Origin: a virus
Length of the DNA stretch: 64,000 nt
IMG/VR virus record: IMGVR_UViG_3300028173_000003
Span: 58,709-122,708 of that record
Direction: 5' to 3' (one strand)
In this document: piece by piece, positions 47,747 through 55,912 of the stretch
Numbering within the stretch: position 1 is the stretch's first letter
How the letters are laid out: the number at the start of each line of letters is the position of its first letter
The notes under the pieces: generated by a model
Told to the model about the DNA's origin: nothing
Database searches by the model: none
The model's input: the letters and a program-made list of their open reading frames with translations, nothing else
Position numbers and translations under genes: made by a program

Positions 47747-47962
47747 ATGGATGATATGAAGTTCAAAGTAGGAGATTTAATATGGAATGACAATCATGAA
47801 TGTTATTGTTACATCCTCGATATTGATTCAGTAAGATTTCGCTTTGTCTATTATCACAATACTCTTTTCACTAAAACAGGAAATGTCGATAATTATTTCT
47901 CAAAAGGCTCTCCAACAGAAAAAGAAAGCTTTCTTATTTCAAGGTTGAATCGATATGAATGA
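47747..47962 (+). CDS. VGD-family tiny protein
   Basis: 71 aa. Head M-K-F-K-V-G-D-L-I-W-N, then Y-C-Y-I-L-D-I-D-S, tail E-S-F-L-I-S-R-L-N. Clearly duplicated from the 47533 gene; starts 1 nt after its stop. Confidence 0.78.
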   Translation: MDDMKFKVGDLIWNDNHECYCYILDIDSVRFRFVYYHNTLFTKTGNVDNYFSKGSPTEKESFLISRLNRYE

Positions 47963-48185
47963 TTTGAAGTTCAAAATAGGAGACATTATATGCGATTCTT
48001 ATGATGGTTCTCTATATTATATTCGAGGATTTACCCCGCGTGCTGGCAGTGGGTCTGGGGAATATAATATTGTCTTCATTGTTTCAAATTCGATTGGTAT
48101 GGTTAATTCGTGTAATTATGATCATCTTGTAGTTGGAGGAACAGCATATGAAGAGTCATTTTTGGTCTTAAGGATTGGCAAGTAA
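47955..48185 (+). CDS. VGD-family tiny protein
   Basis: 76 aa. Head L-K-F-K-I-G-D-I-I-C-D, then Y-Y-I-R-G-F, Y-N-I-V-F-I-V, tail E-E-S-F-L-V-L-R-I. Third of the same run. Confidence 0.75.
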   Translation: MNDLKFKIGDIICDSYDGSLYYIRGFTPRAGSGSGEYNIVFIVSNSIGMVNSCNYDHLVVGGTAYEESFLVLRIGK

Positions 48186-48472
48186 TGCGTTGCGAAGAAC
48201 TAAAACTACACGACTTTGTCATATCAACAGATAATAAAGGAGAATTTAATGAAGAAAGTCATTATGAGATAGTTGTGATGGTTTCGACTGACGGGACACA
48301 CATCTCTCACGATGGCAAGGTAAAAAATTACGCTCAAAATAAAATAAAAAACTATTGCTATGTGACATTTTATAGGTTCTCTGATAAAAGATACTATCTT
48401 GATGTTTACAAAGAAGAAAGTAGGAACAAAGAGAATCAAGATATGTATATTTTAATTTCGAGAGCACAATAG
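48185..48472 (+). CDS. VGD-like small protein
   Basis: 95 aa, sharing one base with the previous stop. Head L-K-L-H-D-F-V-I-S, then Y-E-I-V-V-M-V, a long basic middle and the tail M-Y-I-L-I-S-R-A. Fourth of the run before a promoter. Confidence 0.68.
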   Translation: MRCEELKLHDFVISTDNKGEFNEESHYEIVVMVSTDGTHISHDGKVKNYAQNKIKNYCYVTFYRFSDKRYYLDVYKEESRNKENQDMYILISRAQ

Positions 48473-48479
48473 AAACATC

Positions 48480-48508
48480 TTGACAACCTGTTCAAGATGG
48501 GTTATGAT
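48480..48508 (+). promoter_or_regulatory. Sigma70-like promoter
   Basis: TTGACA, 17 nt, TATGAT; leader with TGAGGAG before ATG 48558. Confidence 0.75.
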
Positions 48509-48557
48509 ACTATATACAAATGGTGCGATACAAAACAACGTGAGGAGAATCACAACA

Positions 48558-48821
48558 ATGGCGAGTAACAAGAAGACCAATCCAAATCAGATCACTGTAC
48601 GCAACTTCGAGAAGGACAGTAGGCACGACACCTATGACAAGGCAGAACTTCGTCTTGTCGAACTAAAGACGAAGAGTCCCTTCGCTAATGTCAAGATTCG
48701 ACGACGTACAGATGGATATCGAGTAATGGTGCAGAACGGAAAAAAGAACATCCCAGCACCAAAGGAACGGTTCAACATCCTTCCAGACGTTCCAACACTT
48801 GAAGAGATCCTTAATACATGA
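48558..48821 (+). CDS. Hypothetical basic protein
   Basis: 87 aa from ATG 48558. Basic start (A-S-N-K-K-T-N-P-N-Q), then V-K-I-R-R-R-T-D-G-Y-R-V-M-V, which looks like a beta hairpin, and an acidic end. Codons are somewhat G/C-richer than the neighbours. No family recognised. Confidence 0.62.
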   Translation: MASNKKTNPNQITVRNFEKDSRHDTYDKAELRLVELKTKSPFANVKIRRRTDGYRVMVQNGKKNIPAPKERFNILPDVPTLEEILNT

Positions 48822-49003
48822 TGTTCCCGACATCAAACAGAGAAAGGAAGCAAAAAGCAGAACAAAAAATTGATGATGAGTTATATCGAGGATTTGATTT
48901 ACATTCATTATTGGTAGAAGCTTATCAAAGAATCGAAATTCTTGAAAGAAAAAATAAATCATTAATGAGTTCGTCAGATCACCTTGTAGACCAAATTAGT
49001 TAA
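48818..49003 (+). CDS. Hypothetical helical protein
   Basis: 61 aa, ATGA overlap. Charged helix with E-A-Y-Q-R-I-E-I-L-E-R-K, a likely short coiled coil. Function unknown. Confidence 0.55.
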   Translation: MMFPTSNRERKQKAEQKIDDELYRGFDLHSLLVEAYQRIEILERKNKSLMSSSDHLVDQIS

Positions 49004-49004
49004 G

Positions 49005-49244
49005 ATGACAATACAAAAACTAGGATATAACTTAAAAGTTGGTTCTGTAATTTACTATTATGACGAAAGTAATTACAGAACCAATTCTCAATATGGGGTA
49101 GTTATCAAAGCTTTTGAAGTATCTGATCTTTATTCCAATTGTGTGATTGTATCGTGGGAAAAAGGCGCTCAATACAAATATACTGTAAGGGATTTGAATA
49201 GATTTTTCCTAGAAGATAAATCCTTTATAATTATCATTTCTTGA
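49005..49244 (+). CDS. VGD-family tiny protein
   Basis: 79 aa. Head N-L-K-V-G-S-V-I-Y-Y, then Y-G-V-V-I-K-A, C-V-I-V-S-W-E, tail F-I-I-I-I-S. Starts 1 nt after the previous stop. Confidence 0.72.
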   Translation: MTIQKLGYNLKVGSVIYYYDESNYRTNSQYGVVIKAFEVSDLYSNCVIVSWEKGAQYKYTVRDLNRFFLEDKSFIIIIS

Positions 49245-49256
49245 CATCCTTTTCTC

Positions 49257-49285
49257 TTGACAATCCATACCTTCCATGTTACAAT
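49257..49285 (+). promoter_or_regulatory. Sigma70-like promoter
   Basis: TTGACA, 17 nt, TACAAT; leader with CAAGGA before ATG 49312. Confidence 0.75.
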
Positions 49286-49311
49286 ATCTCATAACCAATC
49301 AAGGAACTGCC

Positions 49312-50049
49312 ATGCTTATCCATTATATGAGCGATCTACATTTCGAGCACATGACGGGTGAACAGACAATCCAGTTTATCAAGTATCTTCCGTATGGCGA
49401 AACTGTTGTAATTGCTGGAGATATCTGTGCAGAGCATGATAGGTTGCCAATGTGTATTACTGGCATCGCGACACACTTTGAGAACACCATCTTCGTTCTT
49501 GGTAATCATGAATATTACAGCATCGATAAGCCTTTGTTGTATTCGATTGCCAATAAAATTGACAAAATTGATGGCATTCATTGGTTGCAGAAGTATCGAC
49601 CAGTCACTATCAATGGTGTAACTTTTATTGGTGATACCATGTGGTTTTCTGACGATCCGTTGAACTCTATTTATCGTGGATGGATGAATGATTTTAAGTA
49701 TATTCCCAAATTCACCAGTTGGGTATATGACGAGAATGCAAACACAATCGACAGAATCAAGCAACTATCAAACAATGAGACGATTGTTGTTTCTCACCAT
49801 GCCCCTTCGACACTGAGCATCTCCGAGAATTATAAGACATCGAATCTTAATAGGTATTACTACACAGATATGACAGGCTTGATGTTGAGCGATAATGCTC
49901 CAAAGTTGTGGATTCATGGACACATGCACGATCCTATTGATTACAAAATTGGAGGAACACGAGTAGTTGCCAATCCTTTTGGATACATTCATCACGCAGA
50001 AACTGGCAGCTTTGATGGGAATCGATATTGTGATACGAATCAAGTTTAA
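49312..50049 (+). CDS. Calcineurin-like metallophosphoesterase
   Basis: 245 aa. Motifs in order: S-D-L-H (D-x-H), G-D-I (G-D), G-N-H-E, H-H-A-P, and W-I-H-G-H-M-H (G-H-x-H). These bind two metals and cleave phosphoesters. The substrate is not evident; RNA-end processing is one option given the two RNA ligases nearby. A shorter phosphoesterase lies at 58638. Confidence 0.85.
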   Translation: MLIHYMSDLHFEHMTGEQTIQFIKYLPYGETVVIAGDICAEHDRLPMCITGIATHFENTIFVLGNHEYYSIDKPLLYSIANKIDKIDGIHWLQKYRPVTINGVTFIGDTMWFSDDPLNSIYRGWMNDFKYIPKFTSWVYDENANTIDRIKQLSNNETIVVSHHAPSTLSISENYKTSNLNRYYYTDMTGLMLSDNAPKLWIHGHMHDPIDYKIGGTRVVANPFGYIHHAETGSFDGNRYCDTNQV

Positions 50050-50236
50050 GGTAGGCGATCTGATCAGGTTCGGCTTTGCCAATAATATTGATATATTATA
50101 TTATGCCATTATTGTTAGAGTTGATAAACATAGAAAAATGTATCGAGTTAGGTTTTTTGGGAATAGAAGAGGTGAGCCCAAAGAAAGAGATATTTATGTA
50201 GGATTAAAAATCACAAAGCTTAATTGGGGACTTTAG
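50015..50236 (+). CDS. VGD-family tiny protein
   Basis: 73 aa from ATG 50015, or 68 from GTG 50030; both lie within the phosphoesterase end. Head I-K-F-K-V-G-D-L-I-R-F, then Y-Y-A-I-I-V-R-V, Y-R-V-R-F-F. Confidence 0.65.
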   Translation: MGIDIVIRIKFKVGDLIRFGFANNIDILYYAIIVRVDKHRKMYRVRFFGNRRGEPKERDIYVGLKITKLNWGL

Positions 50237-50238
50237 AT

Positions 50239-50460
50239 ATGACTCCTAAATTACTTAAAGTGGGAGATGTTGTCAGATCTCTGTACAAACACGGTCTTGA
50301 TAAAGTTAAGATTGGAACCATCATTAAAGCATCATTAATAGAGAGTTTAAGCTCTAATTACAACCTTTATTGGGTAGTCTATCCTAATCAAAACCAAGAA
50401 CTTATCAACACTATTGGTTGGAATATTGAACTCGTTTATTCCAAGGACGACAACGAATGA
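50239..50460 (+). CDS. VGD-family tiny protein
   Basis: 73 aa from ATG 50239. Head L-L-K-V-G-D-V-V-R-S-L, then I-G-T-I-I-K-A, Y-W-V-V-Y, tail I-E-L-V-Y-S. ATGA overlap with the HNH gene. Confidence 0.7.
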   Translation: MTPKLLKVGDVVRSLYKHGLDKVKIGTIIKASLIESLSSNYNLYWVVYPNQNQELINTIGWNIELVYSKDDNE

Positions 50461-50825
50461 TCTACCTACATCAAGTAATGCCATATGTCCGAGGAGCACA
50501 AAAGAAAAAAAAGCCCTTTATCACAATTGAAGGACATCAAGTATCTACAGCAACGCTACCATTAAGGTTGTTTGTCAAGAAGGGAACAACTTGTTATGAA
50601 TGTGGAGCACAAGGGACACATTTTGAATTAGTTAAGAGTAATCCAACACAAGAGAAGATCGTGTATTCTGTCAAGCTTATAATCAATTCGACAGAAAAGA
50701 AAGATATCTTTATGACAGTTGATCATATTAGACCAAAGAGCAAGGGTGGAAAGAACGGAATGTATAATCTTCAGCCAATGTGTAACATCTGCAATCTAAG
50801 AAAAGGTAATTCAAGATGTCACTAA
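50457..50825 (+). CDS. HNH endonuclease
   Basis: 122 aa. C-Y-E-C-G and C-N-I-C zinc pairs around the core V-D-H-I-R-P-K-S-K-G-G and N-L-Q-P-M-C-N-I-C-N-L-R-K. Short stand-alone HNH of the kind that acts as a homing or packaging nuclease; no other domain is visible. Confidence 0.85.
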   Translation: MIYLHQVMPYVRGAQKKKKPFITIEGHQVSTATLPLRLFVKKGTTCYECGAQGTHFELVKSNPTQEKIVYSVKLIINSTEKKDIFMTVDHIRPKSKGGKNGMYNLQPMCNICNLRKGNSRCH

Positions 50826-50852
50826 AGGTCGAAGTTTTAATAAGGGAAAACA

Positions 50853-51050
50853 ATGAACTTTAAAGTAGGAACAATATTTCTCTATACAACTATTGGGAAG
50901 AAATATAACGGATTGGCCTTGATCGAAGAGAAGTGTGATAAAAATTGCATCGTTAGGATTCGGTGGAAAGAGGACAATAATCTATACAATTATAGTTTTG
51001 AGTATTTTCAAAGAATTATTGATAACGGTACGATCAGAATCGTTGTTTAA
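50853..51050 (+). CDS. VGD-family tiny protein
   Basis: 65 aa behind AAGGG. Head F-K-V-G-T-I-F-L-Y-T, then L-A-L-I-E-E-K, C-I-V-R-I-R-W, tail G-T-I-R-I-V-V. Confidence 0.72.
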   Translation: MNFKVGTIFLYTTIGKKYNGLALIEEKCDKNCIVRIRWKEDNNLYNYSFEYFQRIIDNGTIRIVV

Positions 51051-51058
51051 TTTTTCCC

Positions 51059-51087
51059 TTGACTGCCACGCCATCTTGTGGTATCAT
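51059..51087 (+). promoter_or_regulatory. Sigma70-like promoter, GCCACG spacer class
   Basis: TTGACT, 17 nt starting GCCACG, TATCAT; leader ACAAATCGACAGGAG, also used at 52841. Confidence 0.8.
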
Positions 51088-51118
51088 ATACTTACAAATC
51101 GACAGGAGAAAATACAAC

Positions 51119-51766
51119 ATGGGAAAGGGATTAGTTTTTTTAGGATCATTATTTTTGATATTTATGTGTCTTGGAGGATTTTCAAAAAATAAACATGTTA
51201 GTAATATTAAATTGGTACAAACAAATAAAAAGATTGTAGCGACAAAGGTTAAAAAAGAATGTAATGGATATAAAAATGATGGAACTTATTTGGCAATATC
51301 AAATACGAATTCCAATTTTGCAGATTGGCAAAAGGAAAATTCAATCTTACAGTCAGGGAAGTGGATTGTGAACAAAGGAGATCATTGCTATATGAGTTCT
51401 GCGGGAGAAGACGACCATAATATTAATTTAACAAGCGTATCTGTTCGAAAAGATAAAATCACATTATATTTGTCAAAGCATAACGTAGTTGAACAATTTC
51501 ATTTGTCAGTAGATGATGGGGATTATGGTAAACAGTTTTCAAAAGAAGATTTGGTTAAGATTAAAGAAGACGACAAATATGGAAACTATACCCTTCCCAA
51601 CGATCTACTTCCTTTCCTAAAGTCTGGGTCTAAATTGCAAATAACAGTGATGGTAATGTATCATTATCCTTTGTGTGCCTATGAAACACACAACTACGAA
51701 TTGGACTTGAAGGGATTTACCAGAGCATTTAAAGCATTGTCCTCTTCAAAATGTCTGTCACATTGA
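51119..51766 (+). CDS. Exported hypothetical protein
   Basis: 215 aa from ATG 51119. Signal-peptide-like start: M-G-K-G, a hydrophobic core (L-V-F-L-G-S-L-F-L-I-F-M-C-L-G-G), then polar sequence; the cysteine is not in a good lipobox. The rest is soluble with D-D-G-D-Y-G-K-Q-F and a few cysteines. Likely periplasmic or surface; possibly superinfection exclusion, which is a guess. A hairpin terminator follows. Confidence 0.65.
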   Translation: MGKGLVFLGSLFLIFMCLGGFSKNKHVSNIKLVQTNKKIVATKVKKECNGYKNDGTYLAISNTNSNFADWQKENSILQSGKWIVNKGDHCYMSSAGEDDHNINLTSVSVRKDKITLYLSKHNVVEQFHLSVDDGDYGKQFSKEDLVKIKEDDKYGNYTLPNDLLPFLKSGSKLQITVMVMYHYPLCAYETHNYELDLKGFTRAFKALSSSKCLSH

Positions 51767-51779
51767 AATTATTTTACTG

Positions 51780-51806
51780 GAAAAGTTCAAGTTGATGGAC
51801 TTTTTC
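51780..51806 (+). terminator. Rho-independent-type hairpin
   Basis: GAAAAGTTC pairs with GGACTTTTT (one G-U), 8-nt loop, with the T run partly in the stem. Ends the exported-protein unit and overlaps the next promoter. Confidence 0.6.
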
Positions 51807-51821
51807 TTATCTCGGTACTAT
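51792..51821 (+). promoter_or_regulatory. Possible promoter overlapping the terminator
   Basis: TTGATG, 18 nt, TACTAT; the ATG at 51829 is 8 nt after the -10 box, close to the leaderless pattern. The -35 lies in the hairpin loop. Confidence 0.4.
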
Positions 51822-51828
51822 TTACTAT

Positions 51829-52830
51829 ATGAAGAAAATAAACTATTGCCCATTTTGTAATCAAGAAATGCAGATGCCAAAAGATTCTCGTCATCATTTC
51901 TATTGCAAATCAAAACCAAAAGAGATAACAGAATCCAAAGAAGTTAGATACTCATTTTTGACACACAACTTTCCAGAACTTGACGAAGAAACTGTCAAAA
52001 GGTTGTACCTTGAGGAGTTTTATTCATTACCAGATTTCAAGAGAGAACACGGAATTGGGTATACTCAAACCAAGTTTCTTTTGGAGTATTATGACATCAA
52101 AACGAGGAACATCTCTCAATCAACCCTTCTCGACAAAACGAGAAATAAATATAAAGCAACATGTCTGAAGAACTTTGGAGCAGAGCACAATCTTGCCAAA
52201 GGAACTGAAGGGTACGAGAAGAGGAACAGAACAGTAAGAGAAAGATATGGTGTCGATAATATTTTCCAGACGGAGAAGGTAAAGAAACAAATTGCAGATG
52301 ATTCTTTATGGATTGAAAAGTACGGACATACACTAAGAGAGCACAGAGGATTAAAATCAAAAGAAGTGTGGACAGCATTAAATGACGAACAAAAGACGAA
52401 ATGGTTAGATAATAGTATTAGATCTGATTCTTGTCGAACCAATTGTAAAGGACCACATTCTAAATTAGAAACAAGAGTAGCTCAAGTTCTCGATTCACAA
52501 TCAATTCAGTATGAACGTAACTTTGTCATTAAATACAACAAAGGAAAGAATCATTATCACTATGATTTCATGATCAAATCTCTTAACGTGATTATCGAAG
52601 TTAATGGAGATTTCTGGCACGCTAACTCAAAGAAATACAACAAAGAACAAGAAGTCAATTACCCAGCAGGATTCGTTAAAGCAAGGGATATTTGGAAGAA
52701 GGATTTCAAGAAGACAAAGAAAGCAGTAAACAATGGGCACAAGATCGTTTTCATTTGGGAAGATGAAATGAAATATATGAGCGAAGATCAGTTAAGGAGC
52801 CTGTTGTTTGAAAGGTTGGGAATCTCTTGA
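51829..52830 (+). CDS. Vsr-like (EDxHD-type) homing endonuclease
   Basis: 333 aa. N-terminal zinc finger C-P-F-C then H-H-F-Y-C; helical DNA-binding middle with N-F-G-A-E-H-N and E-R-Y-G-V-D-N repeats; C-terminal nuclease with H-Y-D-F, I-I-E-V-N-G-D-F-W-H and K-I-V-F-I-W-E-D-E. This matches Vsr-fold phage homing endonucleases such as I-Bth0305I. It has its own terminator and promoter, as expected of an inserted selfish gene. Confidence 0.8.
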   Translation: MKKINYCPFCNQEMQMPKDSRHHFYCKSKPKEITESKEVRYSFLTHNFPELDEETVKRLYLEEFYSLPDFKREHGIGYTQTKFLLEYYDIKTRNISQSTLLDKTRNKYKATCLKNFGAEHNLAKGTEGYEKRNRTVRERYGVDNIFQTEKVKKQIADDSLWIEKYGHTLREHRGLKSKEVWTALNDEQKTKWLDNSIRSDSCRTNCKGPHSKLETRVAQVLDSQSIQYERNFVIKYNKGKNHYHYDFMIKSLNVIIEVNGDFWHANSKKYNKEQEVNYPAGFVKARDIWKKDFKKTKKAVNNGHKIVFIWEDEMKYMSEDQLRSLLFERLGIS

Positions 52831-52840
52831 AACTTCCCCC

Positions 52841-52869
52841 TTGACAAGGCAATATGTTCGTGATAGAAT
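52841..52869 (+). promoter_or_regulatory. Sigma70-like promoter
   Basis: TTGACA, 17 nt, TAGAAT; leader ACAAATCGACAGGAGTTACAAC before ATG 52898. Confidence 0.78.
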
Positions 52870-52897
52870 GTAATTACAAATCGACAGGAGTTACAAC

Positions 52898-53803
52898 ATG
52901 GGATACATGCATATTGACAATCTTGAGAAGCCGAGGGCACAAAGGATTTTAGACTTTAAAGAGGTTTACGTAGTTGAGAAAATTCACGGCACGAGTTCAA
53001 ATTTATCCTTTAAAATCAATGAGTTAGGAGAAGAAGAATTGAGGTTCTTTTCTGGAGGGATGAGTCATCAACTCTTCATTAACATTTTTGATCAGGATGC
53101 TCTTCTTGCCAATTTCCGCAATCTTGGTGTGCAAGCGATTACCATCTATGGCGAAGCGTATGGCGGAAGTATGCAAAAGATGTCGCATTCATATGGCAAG
53201 GAGGCCAAGTTCATTGCATTTGATGTCAAAATTGTTGATCATTGGCTCGATTTCGACAAGGCCCATAAACTAGTGACAGACGACATGAATCTTGAATTCG
53301 TATGGTTTACCAAGTCGAGTACAGACATTGAAGAGTTGATCAAGTGGCGTAATCAGGAATGTCAGCAGGCAATCCGTAATGGTATGGGTCACGGGCATAA
53401 GAGTGAAGGGATCGTAATTCGACCATTGTGGGAATGTGCTACCAACAATGGAAAGCGAATGCTTGTCAAGTTCAAGAATGCCGATTTCCAAGAAAGAAAG
53501 AACCCTCCATCGGTTGAGGATATGCTCAAGAAAGAAGAGAAGCTCAAAGTTCTTGCAGATGCGAGAAAGATTGCAGATGAGTGGGTAACAGAAATGAGGC
53601 TCACTCACGTACTTGACAAGATTGTGGGTGAAATTGATATGACTCGTACTGGCGAAATTATCAAGGCAATGCAAGAAGATGTTCTCCGAGAGGCAGAGGG
53701 AGAAATTATTGTATCAAAGAATACGTTAGGGCAGATTGCCGCAACAACGGCAAAGATGCTCAAGCGTCGATTGAATGACAATTTGATGAATAAAGAAAGA
53801 TAA
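52898..53803 (+). CDS. Rnl2-type RNA ligase
   Basis: 301 aa (T4 Rnl2 is 334). Nucleotidyltransferase motifs: I E-K28-I-H-G, III G-E-A-Y-G-G, IV E-G-I-V-I-R-P, V V-K-F-K. K28 should carry AMP. The C-terminal 90 residues are helical, as in Rnl2. It seals nicks in RNA duplexes or mends cut RNAs. A second, Rnl1-type ligase is at 56459. Confidence 0.88.
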   Translation: MGYMHIDNLEKPRAQRILDFKEVYVVEKIHGTSSNLSFKINELGEEELRFFSGGMSHQLFINIFDQDALLANFRNLGVQAITIYGEAYGGSMQKMSHSYGKEAKFIAFDVKIVDHWLDFDKAHKLVTDDMNLEFVWFTKSSTDIEELIKWRNQECQQAIRNGMGHGHKSEGIVIRPLWECATNNGKRMLVKFKNADFQERKNPPSVEDMLKKEEKLKVLADARKIADEWVTEMRLTHVLDKIVGEIDMTRTGEIIKAMQEDVLREAEGEIIVSKNTLGQIAATTAKMLKRRLNDNLMNKER

Positions 53804-54189
53804 TGATCAAGCCATATCAAATTTGGGTAGATGGCACCGTTATTTACGATGACGATTATGATACTCCAAAGCCTGACGGATGTGCCATTAGTATCCCAGA
53901 CAAGACAATTAAATGGTATCAAAATGGCAAACTTCACCGCATTGACGGCCCTGCCATCGAATATGCCGATGGTGGCAAATCTTGGTATCAAAATGGCAAA
54001 CATCACCGCATTGACGGCCCTGCCATTGAATATGTCAATGGTGACAAATGTTGGTATCAAAATGGCAAGTGTCACCGCATTGGCGGCCCTGCTCTTGAAT
54101 ATATTGATAGTTACAAATTTTGGTATATTGATGGTATCAAATATTCCGAGCAAGACTATAGTATTGAAATTGCTAGGAGAAGTAAATGA
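53803..54189 (+). CDS. DGPA-repeat protein, 3 units
   Basis: 128 aa, sharing one base with the ligase stop. Head K-P-Y-Q-I-W-V-D-G, three units (the last decayed: I-G-G-P-A-L-E-Y-I-D-S), cap W-Y-I-D-G-I-K-Y. Overlaps the next gene by 4 nt. Confidence 0.78.
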   Translation: MIKPYQIWVDGTVIYDDDYDTPKPDGCAISIPDKTIKWYQNGKLHRIDGPAIEYADGGKSWYQNGKHHRIDGPAIEYVNGDKCWYQNGKCHRIGGPALEYIDSYKFWYIDGIKYSEQDYSIEIARRSK

Positions 54190-54470
54190 AAAAGAGAACT
54201 AAAACAATATTGGGAACATTGAGCACAATTGGAAGTTTTATCTTCTTAGTTTGGTTTATCGGAACATGCAACAGGTCATGTGAACGATATGCAGAATATC
54301 AGAGGTGCGAAATTTCTGTAGTCTCGGAATTCTGTAAAACACAAGGATATTTGACAGGGAACGGAGATATTTATCGTGAGCAATTCCAATGTGTAAATAA
54401 AGATGGAACTATAAGTAAAAATCTGTCTGCAAAAGTTCTTGTTAATCTTAAATCTCGATGTCCTAGATAA
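54186..54470 (+). CDS. Small cysteine-containing membrane or exported protein
   Basis: 94 aa. Basic start, hydrophobic span (T-I-G-S-F-I-F-L-V-W-F-I-G-T), then six cysteines in the rest, consistent with an oxidised, exported domain. tRNA-Ile starts 9 nt after its stop. Confidence 0.6.
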   Translation: MKKRTKTILGTLSTIGSFIFLVWFIGTCNRSCERYAEYQRCEISVVSEFCKTQGYLTGNGDIYREQFQCVNKDGTISKNLSAKVLVNLKSRCPR

Positions 54471-54479
54471 AATAACTAT

Positions 54480-54553
54480 TCTCCGATAACTTAGTTGGTC
54501 AAAGTATTCTCCTTATAAGAGAAAAATCGTCGGTTCGATCCCGACTCGGAGAA
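54480..54553 (+). tRNA. tRNA-Ile (TAT)
   Basis: Acceptor TCTCCGA/TCGGAGA, D stem ACTT/AAGT, anticodon stem TTCTC/GAGAA with loop CTTATAA (TAT), T arm GTCGG-TTCGATC-CCGAC. Reads ATA, common in AT-rich phages and rare in many hosts. Confidence 0.9.
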
Positions 54554-54563
54554 CCTTTCCACC

Positions 54564-54592
54564 TTGACAACTCGTTTCCCTCGTGATATCAT
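54564..54592 (+). promoter_or_regulatory. Sigma70-like promoter
   Basis: TTGACA, 17 nt, TATCAT. An ATG at 54603 is only 11 nt downstream, but ATG 54630 in the same frame has a better ribosome site. Confidence 0.75.
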
Positions 54593-54629
54593 GTACTTGT
54601 GAATGGGAACCTCCATCATCGAGAACGAT

Positions 54630-54920
54630 ATGTACAATGAACTAGAAAAAATAAAAAGTTACAAAAGAATGTTGTTCTTTGATACCCACTCAGAACAGTA
54701 CTTTGTTGTAAAAGATGTTGTTTTGTTCCCTAAATTGTATTGTCGAAATGTGTCATGCAGAGACAACAAGAACGAGAATTGTCATTCTTGGAATTCAAGT
54801 GGAATCAGGATGTTCTGCTTTTACAAAAATAACTCAGCTAGTACAACTTGCATTTCGTCAACAAGTTTCTTAAACAAAGTTGAAATTGGAGAATACGATG
54901 TCATCTCAAGAAATGAATAA
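54630..54920 (+). CDS. Hypothetical small protein, distant VGD relative
   Basis: 96 aa from ATG 54630 (or 105 from 54603). K-S-Y-K-R-M-L-F-F-D, then Y-F-V-V-K-D-V and several cysteines (V-S-C-R-D-N); tail Y-D-V-I-S-R-N. The ISR-like tail recalls VGD proteins. Confidence 0.55.
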   Translation: MYNELEKIKSYKRMLFFDTHSEQYFVVKDVVLFPKLYCRNVSCRDNKNENCHSWNSSGIRMFCFYKNNSASTTCISSTSFLNKVEIGEYDVISRNE

Positions 54921-55377
54921 TCATGTCAAAAAGCTGTATCTAGAGATTCAACAGGCAGAGGAAATGAAGAAACTTCTTAACGTTATTTCTGGAGGGATTT
55001 CTTATCAAAATGGATATCACCAAGACCAATCGGAAGAGACAACTCGTGCCTTCTCTGTTTTGAGCGCAGAACTTAACAAAAAGCAGAATCGTTTATGGGC
55101 GTATCTTGCTCAAGTTTCCTTTGTTAGTGGAGAACTCGAAAAAGAAACAAGAGATAAGGTGACAGAGAAGTTTGTCAAAATTGCTTTAAAGACAGGGACA
55201 GACATCCCAGGTTATCTCGGATATGACAGATATAACAAAGATGGCAAATTGTTTCGTAAAGAAGTAAACGACAAGTTTGAAGAATTTGTTGAAGAAAACG
55301 ATATTCAAGAAGAGGAAGAGGATTCTAATTCCTATAGAGTTTGGCAAGATTTGGATGATGAAGAGAAAAAAGAATGA
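54898..55377 (+). CDS. Hypothetical helical acidic protein
   Basis: 159 aa from ATG 54898 (GGAGAAT upstream). Long helices (Y-L-E-I-Q-Q-A-E-E-M-K-K-L-L), V-T-E-K-F-V-K-I-A, and an acidic tail (E-E-E-E-D). Overlaps both neighbours. Unrecognised. Confidence 0.6.
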   Translation: MSSQEMNNHVKKLYLEIQQAEEMKKLLNVISGGISYQNGYHQDQSEETTRAFSVLSAELNKKQNRLWAYLAQVSFVSGELEKETRDKVTEKFVKIALKTGTDIPGYLGYDRYNKDGKLFRKEVNDKFEEFVEENDIQEEEEDSNSYRVWQDLDDEEKKE

Positions 55378-55571
55378 AATATCCAATAGGAACAATCTTT
55401 TACTACAACAATAATGGAGTTTCTGACTATTGCTATGCGGTGAGTTATAACTCCTTTACACTTTCATATAAAATAAAGTGGAATAAGATACTTTGTGGGG
55501 CATATTTTGATTATAGTGAGACATCTATCACTGGAGGAATTAAGAGGAAATGTTGGGAGATAATCATATGA
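55374..55571 (+). CDS. VGD-family tiny protein, MKYPIGTIF subtype
   Basis: 65 aa, ATGA overlap. K-Y-P-I-G-T-I-F-Y-Y is the head of the 24695-25334 cluster, 30 kb away, showing that subtypes move around the genome. Ends C-W-E-I-I-I. Confidence 0.75.
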   Translation: MKYPIGTIFYYNNNGVSDYCYAVSYNSFTLSYKIKWNKILCGAYFDYSETSITGGIKRKCWEIII

Positions 55572-55837
55572 AAGTAAATATTATCGGAATGATCTTGTAT
55601 GATCCTAACTTTAAGGGTGGGGAGTTTGGAGTAGTTATAGAAGGAAGTCGCGATATGGAAGGAGAGGTTTCGATTCTTTGGCAAAAATATGGCAATCAAT
55701 CTGGAGTTTCAAGATCGGGCATTATTGACTCTATTGCTGATAAAGGTTTTATTATTATTTCTCCGTTAAGTGAAAAGGAAAAAGAAAGTATCCATCTAGA
55801 GATTTATGAAACAACAGACCTTTCGGAGCACCTTTAG
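55568..55837 (+). CDS. VGD-family small protein
   Basis: 89 aa, ATGA overlap. V-N-I-I-G-M-I-L-Y-D, then F-G-V-V-I-E-G, V-S-I-L-W-Q, G-F-I-I-I-S, then a charged extension. Probably co-translated with its sister upstream. Confidence 0.68.
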   Translation: MKVNIIGMILYDPNFKGGEFGVVIEGSRDMEGEVSILWQKYGNQSGVSRSGIIDSIADKGFIIISPLSEKEKESIHLEIYETTDLSEHL

Positions 55838-55850
55838 CCAATCTTTTTCC

Positions 55851-55879
55851 TTGACTGCCACGTCATCCTGTGGTATCAT
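55851..55879 (+). promoter_or_regulatory. Sigma70-like promoter, GCCACG spacer class
   Basis: TTGACT, spacer GCCACGTCATCCTGTGG, TATCAT, then GTATCTAGAAACGGTCGA. The 29-bp core is identical to that at 57894. Confidence 0.85.
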
Positions 55880-55912
55880 GTATCTAGAAACGGTCGAAAG
55901 AGTGGAGAGAAA

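Noticed and set aside
51059-51118. N-terminal extension of the exported protein
   Set aside because: It starts in the -35 box; the signal-like sequence begins at ATG 51119 after AGGAG.
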